A stretch of 64,000 nucleotides of DNA from Trachythela sp. YZ-2020 (lineage: Eukaryota; Cnidaria; Anthozoa; Malacalcyonacea; Clavulariidae). Under the pieces are notes generated by a model. That model was not told where the DNA came from. It saw only the letters and a program-made list of their open reading frames with translations, and did not search any database. The position numbers and the translations under genes were made by a program. The first letter of the stretch is position 1, and each line of letters begins with the position of its first letter. The stretch is from positions 1,488,001-1,552,000 of the forward strand of contig JADLSH010000277.1 in the NCBI GenBank assembly GCA_016169945.1, read 5' to 3'. Positions 8,788-18,083 of this stretch are shown piece by piece.

Positions 8788-9643
8788 ATGGTCTACAAAA
8801 TGTCTTTTATCATGTTTTGCGTTTTACTTTTTGTGCACAAAAGCACCCAAATCTGTCAGGAGCGTCATTTCACTGGATTGTTGGACTGTTCTGACGAGCG
8901 ATTGAACAATATTGATCAATTGGTGGCGAGAAAGATCAAGTGGGTTTTAGTAATCGATTTTAAGCGTAACCATTTTGTTGCTATTAACTTTACAAGACTC
9001 ATCTTGGCTTTTCCGAATACACAACTTATTGATGTACGAGACAACCCCACACTTGACTGTCAGTTGCTTTGAGAATCAAAGATTACGGTTAAGAGTGACT
9101 GTAAGCTAAGATCAACGACTTCTCGACCAAGATTGTCCTTCTCCTCGACGGTTTCAACAACATCACCCCTACCGCCCTACGGCCCTCTACCTCGACACGC
9201 ACCACAGATAGATTGTCCTTCTCCTCAATGCTCTCAACGACATCACCCATGGTACCCTCTACCTCGACGCAAGTTGTTACGTTACGGTTTAGCACATTAT
9301 CCACAAGAGATTTCATAGTCTTACCAACACATTGTTGTTTTCCCTCATCGATAATAAAATAAAACATTCGTCTGTCCAAAACCAAACCATTCCTTTCCCA
9401 TACACAGTGAAAGATTCAAAGCTGGAGTTTTTGCTATTCGTTACTATTGGGCCCCCAACAGGATTGATTTTTGTATTTATCTGCCTATATGGAAGCTATC
9501 AGCGATATAACCGATGGGTGGTAGGGCGCCGTCAGAGAAGGATTACCCTGTATGAGCAGCAACCATCGCAAATTGAACTGCTTTCACTTGGCCCATTGGG
9601 AAGTAACGAAAGCATTGCAACATCAGTCCACACCGTGTTATAG
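8788..9643 (+). pseudogene. LRR-stalk-TM type I membrane protein, frameshifted (copy 1)
   Basis: The ATG at 8788 opens a signal peptide (SFIMFCVLLFVHKSTQIC). A small Cys-bounded LRR unit follows (LLDC, L.VIDFKRNHF...NFTRLI, PNTQLIDVRDNPTLDC), then a stop at about 9070. After a frame change comes a Ser/Thr/Pro-rich stalk with two GATTGTCCTTCTCCTC repeats. From about 9400 there is a hydrophobic segment (LEFLLFVTIGPPTGLIFVFI), a basic stop-transfer and a Ser-rich cytoplasmic tail ending HTVL. Intact length would be about 270 residues. A paralogue lies inverted at 10243-10899. The layout suits a cell-surface or envelope recognition protein. It could be a host-derived gene captured by the element. 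Confidence 0.55.
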
Positions 9644-10242
9644 CTATGTATATAAAGTGACATTTCTGTTTGTTATGTTATATTACTTGTGATCTTAACA
9701 AAATTGTCAATTCCTAGCGATGTACTATACAATATATACAGTATACAATTATAAGTATTTCATATTACCTTAATGCACGAATATTACGAGTAGCTGTGCC
9801 AACGAGAAAGCAGATGTACACCTACACTAAACCAACCACTTGGCAGCCATGTTATTAGTAAATATCAAATCATGCAAACTGTATAAATATTGTTGTACCG
9901 AATTATTATGCTTATGACTATCGGATTTCCCCATCATATAATTCTCAAACACAACAGCGTTTATCGTAATATGACCGTTTAAAGCAAAGTGTTATTAAAA
10001 TAGTGTTGTCGTTTTCGCTTAGCAAGTTTCGATGAAATATTTTGTATGCAAATTATAGACAGGTTTTCGGGGTATTAACAATAACACGTTATTATAATAA
10101 TTTATAAATTAACTCAACAGGAAGCTATCGCAAATTCTATGAAACACGCCCCGGCCATAACTTGTTATTGACACTTTACTCTCAGCTTTACTCTGAAACA
10201 AAACTTCAAACGTTTTATAATGTTGAGAACATAGTATGTCAA
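9644..10242. other. Non-coding spacer between convergent LRR genes
   Basis: AT-rich, with no ORF or repeat I can support. It separates the 3' ends of the two convergent LRR genes. Confidence 0.5.
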
Positions 10243-10899
10243 TTATAACATGCTTTCCCCGAGGTATAAAACAGTATCACTCCCAAGCGAAGAGGTGTCA
10301 GACAAATTATCCAAGATGAGGTCAGTCGACTTATTTACAGGTGAAAAAGTATGGGTCTGGCATCGTCTCCTCCGGTTACGACAAATGAAAAGTACAACGG
10401 ATAACACAATACAGGCGCTGAGAGCAACGGAGAGCAACACAAACAGCAACATTTTCGTTTTCCCCAGATGTTCATCATTTCTCCGAATGAACACGGTCGT
10501 AGGCGTAGCAATAATGGGGGTAGTATAAGAAATGGCGAATGTTGTTGTTGAGGCATAAGGTTAAGGGTAAGGATTTGACGGCCGGCAAAAACGAGATTTT
10601 ACAACTGCTGAGAATTTCCACGCTAGCTGGCTTGATTGCTTTGCAGTTTAGGTAATTTTCACGAATATCCACTGGACGTAAGTTTGGGATCGGTATTAAT
10701 ACCACATCAGCACGGTGAAGTTGAAATACCTGATGTTATTTCTTCGCAGATCTAATGTTAAGACCCACTCTGCTGTTCCAGGATGAGGAATAACGCTCAG
10801 GTTTTGGCCAACACAATCAAGCAAGCGTATAAACTCACGTTCTACACAACTGTTTCCGAGTGGCAAAACCAGCAAAACTGAGAAAAACAAAACGGACAT
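10243..10899 (-). pseudogene. LRR-stalk-TM type I membrane protein, frameshifted (copy 2, inverted)
   Basis: The ATG at complement 10897-10899 starts a signal peptide (SVLFFSVLLVLPLGNSC). An LRR unit follows (RLLDC, VLTLDLRRNNIRYFNFT), and after a shift near 10700 it continues with IPNLRPVDIRENYLNC. The C-terminal frame (to 10243) has a TM helix (LLFVLLSVALSACIVLSVVLF), an RNRRRR stop-transfer and a Ser/Asp-rich tail. Domain order and Cys spacing match the copy at 8788-9643. Its upstream region was split by a 2.2-kb hAT-like element that landed 35 bp upstream of the ATG, so its promoter now lies at 13161-13199. Confidence 0.5.
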
Positions 10900-11394
10900 C
10901 TTTAAACGCTTCAACAGCTGTACATGTCAACACATTAACTCCAGTGCTTCCACTTTGAAAAACCCCAAAAATCCATTTTTCCCCTTATTTTGGCCGAAAT
11001 TTCCTTCAAAAAATTGTGAAATTCCTTCATATTTCCTTTAAATAATTTAATCAAATTAAGTTGAATATTCTCCAAAATAGCCTTTTCTCAACAGAACAAT
11101 CATCTGGATGTTCAATTTTATCATTGCTCTAAAGTCTAAACAAAATTATATGACTTTATTTCCGTACAGATAAGTGAGATTATTATTCATTGTACTGTGT
11201 TATCGTTTTCTTATTGGCTAAAAACTTGCGAATTATTATCGATATCTGCCGGTGCCCGCGCTATTTTCAGCGGAAACAGTAATCTGCAGAGATAATTGGA
11301 CGGCGCCCGGAATATTCCAGCGGTATATCGCATAAAATTACAAATAAGCGGGAAATTTTGAAGTTTGTTTTGTCTTCAAGTTTTAATATTTACA

Positions 11395-11553
11395 ATGGCT
11401 AGTGCTCGTTTCGCAACGTTTTCAAACGAAGAAATTGAGAAAATAGTAGAAAACAAAGACTCGGCAAACACAAAAAAAGCACAAAAGTGTGGCAAGAGAC
11501 GTATTTTTGAAATATTCTCATATTTCTTCTGTATTGATATTTATGAACAGTAA
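11395..11553 (+). pseudogene. N-terminal fragment of a recombinase-like/ZMYM-type ORF
   Basis: ATG at 11395; the first 30 residues (FATFSNEEIEKIVENKDSAN...TKKA) resemble the F-x-x-x-[TS]-x-E-E-[LI] plus K-D-S-x-N-T-K-K block. I associate that block with N-termini of Crypton-derived/ZMYM-like tyrosine-recombinase-related proteins in invertebrates. The frame leaves that similarity after about 35 codons. It is a decayed fragment inside the 2.2-kb hAT-like element. Confidence 0.35.
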
Positions 11554-11642
11554 TAAAATCTTTGTTTTCAATATTTGCTTGTTCTATTCGTCAATGCATG
11601 TTACAAAATGAATAATAAAACAATTATTGAATTCGGCTTACG

Positions 11643-11745
11643 CAGGATATCGATAATTATTCAGACCTCGGTCAACGTTATCCGCCTCAGCTTCGCTTCG
11701 GCAGATAACGTTGACCTTGGTCTGAATAATTATCGATATCCTGCT
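11643..11745. repeat. About 100-bp near-perfect palindrome
   Basis: Arms GGATATCGATAATTATTCAG... and its complement pair for about 43 bp with only a few mismatches around a short CTTCGCTTCGG-containing loop near 11694. It could form a stable hairpin. It lies inside the hAT-like element. Confidence 0.75.
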
Positions 11746-12044
11746 CCGCCTCATCCAATAATTGTTAATAACCAAAAATTATATACAGAATGACGTCATT
11801 CAGGGAGACAAAATTGAATAATTAGCTACACCGATTATCTTTGTCAGAAATTATGATATTTTTTCTGCACTTTATCGAGTACTTATTTTTGTAAGAATAA
11901 AGTAATAAGAATTACAATGTGATTATAACTAAAACATGTTATTGTTTGAAAAATATGAAATTTACGTGCAGGTTGCCTGATGTTCGGAAGATGCAACTTA
12001 CACTGAAATACTAAATAAACTGCGTTGGCATGGCTACATGTCAA

Positions 12045-12645
12045 CAGGGGTGACTAAACTACTTTTATTTTGTACTTGAGTAAAAGTAGAAGTAATTAGC
12101 TTTAAAACGACTTGAGTAAAAGTAAAAAGTACCGGAGGAAAAACGTACTTGAGTAAAAAGTACAAAGTATTTCTTAAAAATTAAATACTTGAAGTAAAAG
12201 TAAAAAGTAAAAGTACTGTTGGCTAAACCCTTTAAACTGAGGCGGGGGTGGGTGCTGTTACACTAACCATGCAAATCCAGACTATCAGCCATATTTGAAT
12301 AAAAAACTCATTGGCAAACACAATATTTGGTGGGAAAGGCGCGTTTTTCTTGTGATCAGCGGACTACACATCAACTTCTGGGGATGTACGCACTTTGTGT
12401 AATTACAATCAATAAGTACTTTGCCAAAATCGGGTAAAATTCACTGGTGAAATTTAAAAAACTGGAAAAGTAACGAAATACTTTGCAACAAAATGAAAAT
12501 AGCGAAGTAAAACGTTACATTATAAAATGACTTCGTTCCAAGTAAAAGTACTATATCAAAGATATACTTCGTTGCATGCCCATTACTCAAAAATAATACT
12601 CAAGTACAGTAACGAAGTACATTTACTTCGTTACTTGCCAACCTG
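12045..12645. mobile_element. hAT-like MITE with exact 8-bp target duplication
   Basis: Ends CAGGGGTGACTAAAC... and CAGGTTGGCAAGTAAC... (complement) are imperfect inverted repeats. The flanking duplication CATGTCAA at 12037-12044 and 12646-12653 is exact. The interior is rich in AAGTAAAAGTA and ACTTGAGTAAAAGTA repeats and codes for nothing. It is nested in the 2.2-kb hAT-like element, so it inserted later. Confidence 0.85.
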
Positions 12646-13160
12646 CATGTCAACATGTGTTGATTGTGTTCGTCTGTTCGAATGATTCGTTTTCAGTAAA
12701 TTAAGTAATTTTACTGAGCGAACAGAATAAGTGTATTTATCTTGATGCACATAATCAAGGGAGTTTGCTAAGAAAACGTAGAAAATATCAACAAAGATTT
12801 AATTATTATGATTTATGCAATTATTTTTATAATATTGATATTACATGAAGTATTCGCTTTCAAATTATTCTGGGCCGAGCCATATTCATTAGATCGATCA
12901 TTTTATAGATGACTAACTATATATTCTACAATTTCTACTTTCGGTTAAATTGTGATCAGATTGAGGCTTATTTTACGCTTTATTTTCAAACATATTTAAA
13001 AATATTACCAATTTTGGCGATATTTTGCATTTTCCTTCAAATTTCCTTTGTTCTTCTAGAATTTCCTTCACATTTCCCTGAAGATGTATTTCCTTCAAAT
13101 TTCCTTCATTTTGCAAAAATTTCCTTTCAAAAGGAAATTTCCTTCAAAGTGGAAGCGCTG

Positions 13161-13199
13161 GTTAACTCCAGTGAACTATAAGTATACTGGAACGCTAAC
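13161..13199 (-). promoter_or_regulatory. Palindromic promoter-like motif, displaced from the LRR copy 2 gene
   Basis: An imperfect 39-bp palindrome (GTTAACTCCAGTGAACT to AGTATACTGGAACGCTAAC). Before the hAT insertion it lay about 35-70 bp upstream of the LRR copy 2 ATG and offers a TATACTTATAG box on the minus strand. An inverted second copy occurs at 20688-20727. Confidence 0.45.
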
Positions 13200-13241
13200 G
13201 CAGGGGGGGGATTTGAAGCCGTGCTTTGTAGGTAGTGCCAG

Positions 13242-13415
13242 TGTATAATTTGAGACTATACTCTTTCTTTAATAACTTTATTCTTTCAATATAAAACGTA
13301 CAAAATCTAAGTTCGGTTCTTGTTCTGTTCTGTTCGTGACTTCGCAATATTTCGCAATAAAACTAGTTCACAAAAGCACGTGGTCGACTTCCGGTTACGT
13401 GTTTCCGGTCACGCA
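13242..13415 (-). repeat. 3' LTR of the BEL/Pao element
   Basis: 174 bp, about 98 percent identical by eye to 16904-17079. On the minus strand it begins TGCGTGACCGG and ends with ATTATACA. Confidence 0.85.
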
Positions 13416-13576
13416 ATCTAACATCATCCTCCCTTGCTTGCCAATAACTGGTGATCAATAATGATAAACTTAACAACTAAATAACTGATATAAATTGTGC
13501 GTGAATTCGTATGTTCTTACACTAAATGTTCTCTTCTTTTGCATTCTTTACAAACGTTATCGGAACTTCTTCTTCA

Positions 13577-15550
13577 TCATTTCTTGCGTTCTCTACTTCC
13601 CTTCGAATAACAACGTTCAACTGTCAGTTCGCGGACTTGGTTTAGATCGTCGAAGAAGGTTTCCCATTTGTCTTTAAAGGATTGGCTAAGCTGGTCATCC
13701 CATCCAACGTTCTCCTTGCACAGCTGTTGAAACATAACTTTGAGAAGAACTATTATCGGCGCTATGAGACCTAAGGGATCATAGAATCTTGCTGCGGTGC
13801 TTAAAACTACACGTTTAGTTAGTTCCTTTTCTTTCTTTGCGGTTTCCAGGATGCTAGAGAATTCAAAAATGATGAGATCTTCCTGAGTCTTCCATTGTAG
13901 ACCAAGTACTATGTGACTTTCTTTCTGATTTAACTGCGGTTCTTGTTTCAGGCATGATTGATTTGAATCACCGACAGTAGATTCATCTAATTCTGTGTTT
14001 TCTTTGTGTTCTTCATTATTGCTACTGATCATGTTCATTAGTTCCTTTGAGTTCGACAGCCACTTTCGCATGTTGAATCCACCTTGCTGGAAACACTCTC
14101 GTATCTTCTTTACTAAGACAAGGGCTGAGGCTGGTTCACCGGAACCAGAAGCGTAGTCGTCCACATACAAGGACCTGAGGACTTCGGCAACAAACGCAGG
14201 GTCTAAATGATGATAAGATTCGAGATGATGTCGAATAGTCGCATTTAGGAGGAAAGGACTTGAGTTCACTCCAAACAAAACACGAGTGAACCGAAAACAA
14301 TCAAGTTCTGAGTTACTGTTTGCTGGATCGTGTGGCCATAAGAATCGCAAGAAGTTTCTATGGTGTGGAGTAATGGCAATGTTAAGGAAAGCCTTTTCAA
14401 TATCTGCAGAAAGGGCTATCTTATGGACTCGGAATCGAAGAAGGATGTCGTAGAGGAGAGGGGAAAGTGGAGGGCCAACATACAGGCAATCATTTAGGCT
14501 GGGACCATTAGCTCTCGCAGAGGCATAAAAAACCACCCGAAGTTTAGTCGTATCTTTGTCAGTACGGATGACTTCCCTGTGTGGCAAGTAGTGGACCTGC
14601 CCTGGTTTTGGTTTTGAGTATTCTTTCTCTTTGACTCTTTCGATCACACCATCTTTCAATTGGTCTCGAATGACGTCATCATACATTTGAAGAACATCTG
14701 GCTTCTGTCGAAGACGACGAACTAGTGAGGATAATCTTTTCTTGCTCGGCTGATAGTTGTCAGGTACCACTGCATGACTTTCTTTGAATGGCAAGCAAAC
14801 TTCATACCGCTCTCCATCTGACTTCACTTCTGAAATGAACTTGTCATAAATGGATGGTTCATCATTGGTGATTCCTACAGTTTCGAGATCCCAAAACTTT
14901 CCTAGTTGTTGCTTGATATCATTCTCGTTTCGCTGATCTGTATGATGAATCTCAGTTTCAATTCTTAGGACATGGGTTGAGCTCAAGTTTAGAGTGCATT
15001 CTTGTTCTTCATTTTCTTGGACTACAGGACCGGACAACACCCATCCAAGTTTCGTTTGGACTGCCACTGGCCCCGGATACTCCCCCCGTCTTATATTCCC
15101 TGTCATAAAACTCCAATAGTAGTCGGCACCGATCAGAATATCGATTTCTTCTTTGGAATCAACTGTGGTCTCTGCCAAATCAAGACCTCTCAAATAGGGG
15201 TAACTAGCTGTGGCTGATGCAATATATTGGTTACTTGGTGGACTACAAATAACTGGTACTACATAAGCATTCACATACAATGTCATCCCATCAACAGTCT
15301 GAACAGCTATTTGCACCAACTCACAAGGTCTTAAACGAGCTGATTCTTCTCCAAATGTTTTTATGAGCAAGTTATCATGTCCGACTACAGGTAAGTTTAG
15401 TTGATTTGCTAAATGTTGAGTGACATATGATCTTTGACTGCAAGAGTCAAATATTACTCGGACATTACTGGTTGTGTGGTCATTATCTGGTCTATAGACA
15501 TTGGCTTTTGCTGTCTGCAGAAGTACAGCTGTGTTCGAATTAACAAACAT
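13577..15550 (-). CDS. BEL/Pao pol: aspartic protease and reverse transcriptase
   Basis: The 657-residue open frame starts with an aspartic-protease domain carrying a variant FDSCSQRSYV active-site motif, typical of the DUF1758 group. The Pao-type reverse transcriptase follows: RVVFYASARANGPSLND, ADIEKAFLNI with its catalytic Asp, and YVDDYASG. It ends with the Peptidase_A17/Pao block (STAARFYDPLGLIAPIIVLL) and stops at 13577 soon after. The family normally continues with RNase H and an H2C2-DDE integrase of about 700 further residues, so this element cannot integrate by itself. The frame runs on upstream past the first Met to a single TAA at 15599-15601 separating it from the gag zinc knuckles. 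Confidence 0.85.
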   Translation of the reverse strand: MFVNSNTAVLLQTAKANVYRPDNDHTTSNVRVIFDSCSQRSYVTQHLANQLNLPVVGHDNLLIKTFGEESARLRPCELVQIAVQTVDGMTLYVNAYVVPVICSPPSNQYIASATASYPYLRGLDLAETTVDSKEEIDILIGADYYWSFMTGNIRRGEYPGPVAVQTKLGWVLSGPVVQENEEQECTLNLSSTHVLRIETEIHHTDQRNENDIKQQLGKFWDLETVGITNDEPSIYDKFISEVKSDGERYEVCLPFKESHAVVPDNYQPSKKRLSSLVRRLRQKPDVLQMYDDVIRDQLKDGVIERVKEKEYSKPKPGQVHYLPHREVIRTDKDTTKLRVVFYASARANGPSLNDCLYVGPPLSPLLYDILLRFRVHKIALSADIEKAFLNIAITPHHRNFLRFLWPHDPANSNSELDCFRFTRVLFGVNSSPFLLNATIRHHLESYHHLDPAFVAEVLRSLYVDDYASGSGEPASALVLVKKIRECFQQGGFNMRKWLSNSKELMNMISSNNEEHKENTELDESTVGDSNQSCLKQEPQLNQKESHIVLGLQWKTQEDLIIFEFSSILETAKKEKELTKRVVLSTAARFYDPLGLIAPIIVLLKVMFQQLCKENVGWDDQLSQSFKDKWETFFDDLNQVRELTVERCYSKGSRERKK

Positions 15551-15598
15551 TGTTGATGTACTTGCATCATGTTGTCCAGAGGCAGTGTCCTGCTTGGA

Positions 15599-16045
15599 TT
15601 AATTAAGGGAATGTTTATGATCATGTTTTTCAAAAGCATTCTCTTTCTTATAGCACAATGATGTGTGATGTCGCTGTTTACATTTGTAACAGTTACTCTT
15701 TGAGGTGCAATCTCTCACAACATGAGCTGATCTAAGACAATTAAAGCATTTACCTTTTTTCCGTAGGATTTCCCGACGAGCACCAATGTCGGTAACAATA
15801 TTGCATCGAGTGTTGACCTTGGCTTGACAGTATGTGCATACTAATTATTTATCAACATACAAGGCAGAAACAGTTGGGTTTTGATCACTGGGTGCATTAC
15901 GCCGAAATTGGTCTTCCTTTCGTTCTTCCCGCCCTGATGTTCGCATGTGGAAACACCGTTCCCGTGCTTCAAGTTCGGTCTTAAAGGCATCAAGCATTCC
16001 ATCAATATCCCAAGTGTCTTGTTTGAATTTTCGATTAACAATCAA
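15599..16045 (-). pseudogene. BEL/Pao gag C-terminus with zinc knuckles, frame-broken
   Basis: On the minus strand, CFNCLRSAHVVRDC (about 15690-15760) and CYKCKQRHHTSLC (about 15655-15700) are CCHC-type nucleic-acid-binding knuckles. They are preceded by the end of the DUF1759-type gag. Frames change near 15840 and 16100, and one TAA lies before pol. Confidence 0.7.
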
Positions 16046-16105
16046 TCTGATATCTTCTGGTATTTTACTAATGGTTGCTGGTAGTAGTAAGCTTCCATAA
16101 GACTT

Positions 16106-16879
16106 TCATTCTACCCCCAGGTTTTGCAGGCTTCTTATATGACTTTCGATTTTATCATAGAGACGTCTTGCTGATTTCACATCAGAAGAGGAATTTGAAG
16201 CTTGAAGTTTCAAGAGGGCATCCATATGGGATGAAATTAACAATTGGGGATTGGCAAAGCGACTCTTTAAAATAACAATAGCCGTTTCATAGTTTTCTGA
16301 AGTTAGGGTAAGACCAGAAATAGCAGAGACAGCAGTTCCATCTAACAATCCCTTTAAATAATTAAATTTATCCACTGAAGAAATACTCTTGTTGTTGTGT
16401 ACAGCTGACTCAAAACTATCCAAAAATGACTGCCATTTTGTAGGTTCTCCTGAAAATCTCGCCAGAGTTATTTTTGGTAATTTCGGTTGTAAGTTAGGTG
16501 TTGGGGTAGCTTCCCCAACAGAAGAAAAGGAATTACTTGTTCCTACCTGGCCCTGGCGTGCATCTTCTGTTCTTTTCTTGATTGTTTCTATGGCAACGTC
16601 GATCTTCGCAATAAGTCGGTTAATATTTTCGCTAAATTCACTAGCTTCGATTATTTCTTCTTCTATTTTCTCTGCCCCGATCTCGTTGATTATCACTTCG
16701 TCAAGTTTACTCAATGTTTCCTTTTTCTCGATAATAGTGAGCTTCCAACCTCTCAGTTTCTCCGTGTTTGGCAGCAATGCGGTGTCAAAATCATTTAGGA
16801 ATTCGTTGACTGTTTCGATTGTCTTCGTTACAAATGCTTTGTGAGCATTTCGAATCTTCTTGTTTTTCGCTAAAGGCAT
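16106..16879 (-). CDS. BEL/Pao gag N-terminal part (DUF1759-like)
   Basis: 257 residues starting with a true ATG just downstream of the 5' LTR and primer-binding site. The N-terminal half is charged and coiled. The second half has the LPKITLARFSGEPTKWQSFL block and the F-N-Y-L-K-G-L-L-D-G-T-A motif diagnostic of BEL/Pao gag DUF1759. The frame ends at 16106, where continuity shifts to another frame toward the zinc knuckles. Confidence 0.8.
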   Translation of the reverse strand: MPLAKNKKIRNAHKAFVTKTIETVNEFLNDFDTALLPNTEKLRGWKLTIIEKKETLSKLDEVIINEIGAEKIEEEIIEASEFSENINRLIAKIDVAIETIKKRTEDARQGQVGTSNSFSSVGEATPTPNLQPKLPKITLARFSGEPTKWQSFLDSFESAVHNNKSISSVDKFNYLKGLLDGTAVSAISGLTLTSENYETAIVILKSRFANPQLLISSHMDALLKLQASNSSSDVKSARRLYDKIESHIRSLQNLGVE

Positions 16880-16903
16880 CTTAATATCCGTGTCGAAGGA
16901 CCA

Positions 16904-17079
16904 TGTATAATTTGAGACTATACTCTTTCTTTAATAACCGTTTATTCTTTCAATATAAAACGTACAAAATCTAAGTTCGGTTCTTGTTCTGTTTTGTTCG
17001 TGACTTCGCAATATTTCGCAATAAAACTAGTTCACAAAAGCACGTGGTCGACTTCCGGTTACGTGTTTCCGGTCACGCA
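16904..17079 (-). repeat. 5' LTR of the BEL/Pao element
   Basis: 176 bp, a near-copy of 13242-13415. The presumptive tRNA primer-binding site follows immediately on the minus strand. Confidence 0.85.
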
Positions 17080-17929
17080 ATAATATATTTTTTTCAAAAA
17101 ATACACTTTTTATATTGCAAAATTGCACCCTTTTAATTTCTTTTTATACTTTCACTATTTATCTTTGACTACACTAGAACAATTAAGCGTTTTACTCAAG
17201 TACTTACAATGAACAAAGGTCGTCGTGGAAAAAAACAAAATTTGTCAAAAAACCGCGCGAAAATGTTTGGTTTTTCTGAGTTATGAGACTTTCCAAAAAT
17301 AGTTAAGAGATTTTATGATACAATTTATATAGAAAAATATAAGATACATTAAAAAATTGCTTTTCAATCATGCAGTAACTTATTTTTGACAGTTAAAATA
17401 AGGATTATATAAGCTAGCTCAGCCGTCATATTCAAAGTGCTCACTGATGACCAACAAGAAGGCGCGAAGACAAAAAGAGCACCACTTGAAAATCGTCAAT
17501 TTGTTTATATTTTAGAAGGGTTAAAGCAAGGACTAAAAGCTCAAGATAAAATGCAATACCTGGAGTATAGTGCAAAATCAATTTGGGGGCTGCCGAAGTG
17601 TTTTCTAGTATATTTTATCTGAGTTAAAGAGCAAAGTTTGCTTCGGCACGTTCAAACATTTGTCATTTTTTTCCATATACGATAACGATCCGCCTCATTT
17701 TTGCTGCAGATAGATGTAAAACAGTGAAAACTAATCGGAAAACCACATTTGAATCCCAAACATTGAAGTATTCTGATGTACAAAGTATTTTTCTTGCAAA
17801 TTTTCGCTCAAAAACAAACTTTTGACGGAATTTTTCTCACTCCTCGGAACTCTCCTCAGTCCTTTTGAAAGTTCAAATTCCCGCGCATTGGCTTTGTATT
17901 TTTGTATTTAAAAAAAAGATCCCCAGTTA
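17080..17929. other. Non-coding stretch between BEL/Pao element and LINE
   Basis: No supported gene. A 61-codon plus-strand frame at 17437 starts with GTG, not ATG, and is not recognised, although a TATATAAG motif lies just upstream. The rest is AT-rich. Confidence 0.4.
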
Positions 17930-18083
17930 GCTATAATGCTAGTTTACACGAGGTCTACGCTATGGTATATTAAGTTATAAGTATATATAAATATAGTTTA
18001 CAAGAAACTACGATGCTATACAATATTACAATATAAAATTTAGTCTTAACAATAGCAATAGCAGTGCTTATTCGGTATATATA

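Larger units (their letters stand above)
10942..13160. mobile_element. hAT-like non-autonomous DNA transposon (2.2 kb)
   Basis: Terminal inverted repeats CAGTGCTTCCACTTTGAA (left) and CAGCGCTTCCACTTTGAA (right, complement), each followed by TTTCCTTCAAA-type subterminal repeats. They are bounded by an 8-bp target duplication with one mismatch (ATTAACTC 10934-10941, GTTAACTC 13161-13168). The CAG start and 8-bp duplication are hAT hallmarks. No hAT transposase is visible inside. A second hAT-like element is nested at 12045-12645. Confidence 0.75.
13242..17079 (-). mobile_element. BEL/Pao LTR retrotransposon, minus strand, integrase region deleted
   Basis: Two near-identical LTRs (13242-13415 and 16904-17079, TG...CA on the minus strand) flank 3.5 kb. 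The primer-binding site lies just inside the 5' LTR (TGGTCCTTCGACACGG on the minus strand). A purine-rich GGGAGGATGATG tract abuts the 3' LTR. Gag, zinc knuckles, protease and reverse transcriptase are present, while RNase H and integrase are absent. The 5 bases outside the LTRs do not match (GCCAG versus ATAAT), so one edge may be rearranged. Confidence 0.85.

Noticed and set aside
17437..17622. 61-aa ORF downstream of a TATATAAG motif
   Set aside because: It starts with GTG, has no recognisable domain and lies between two retroelements.
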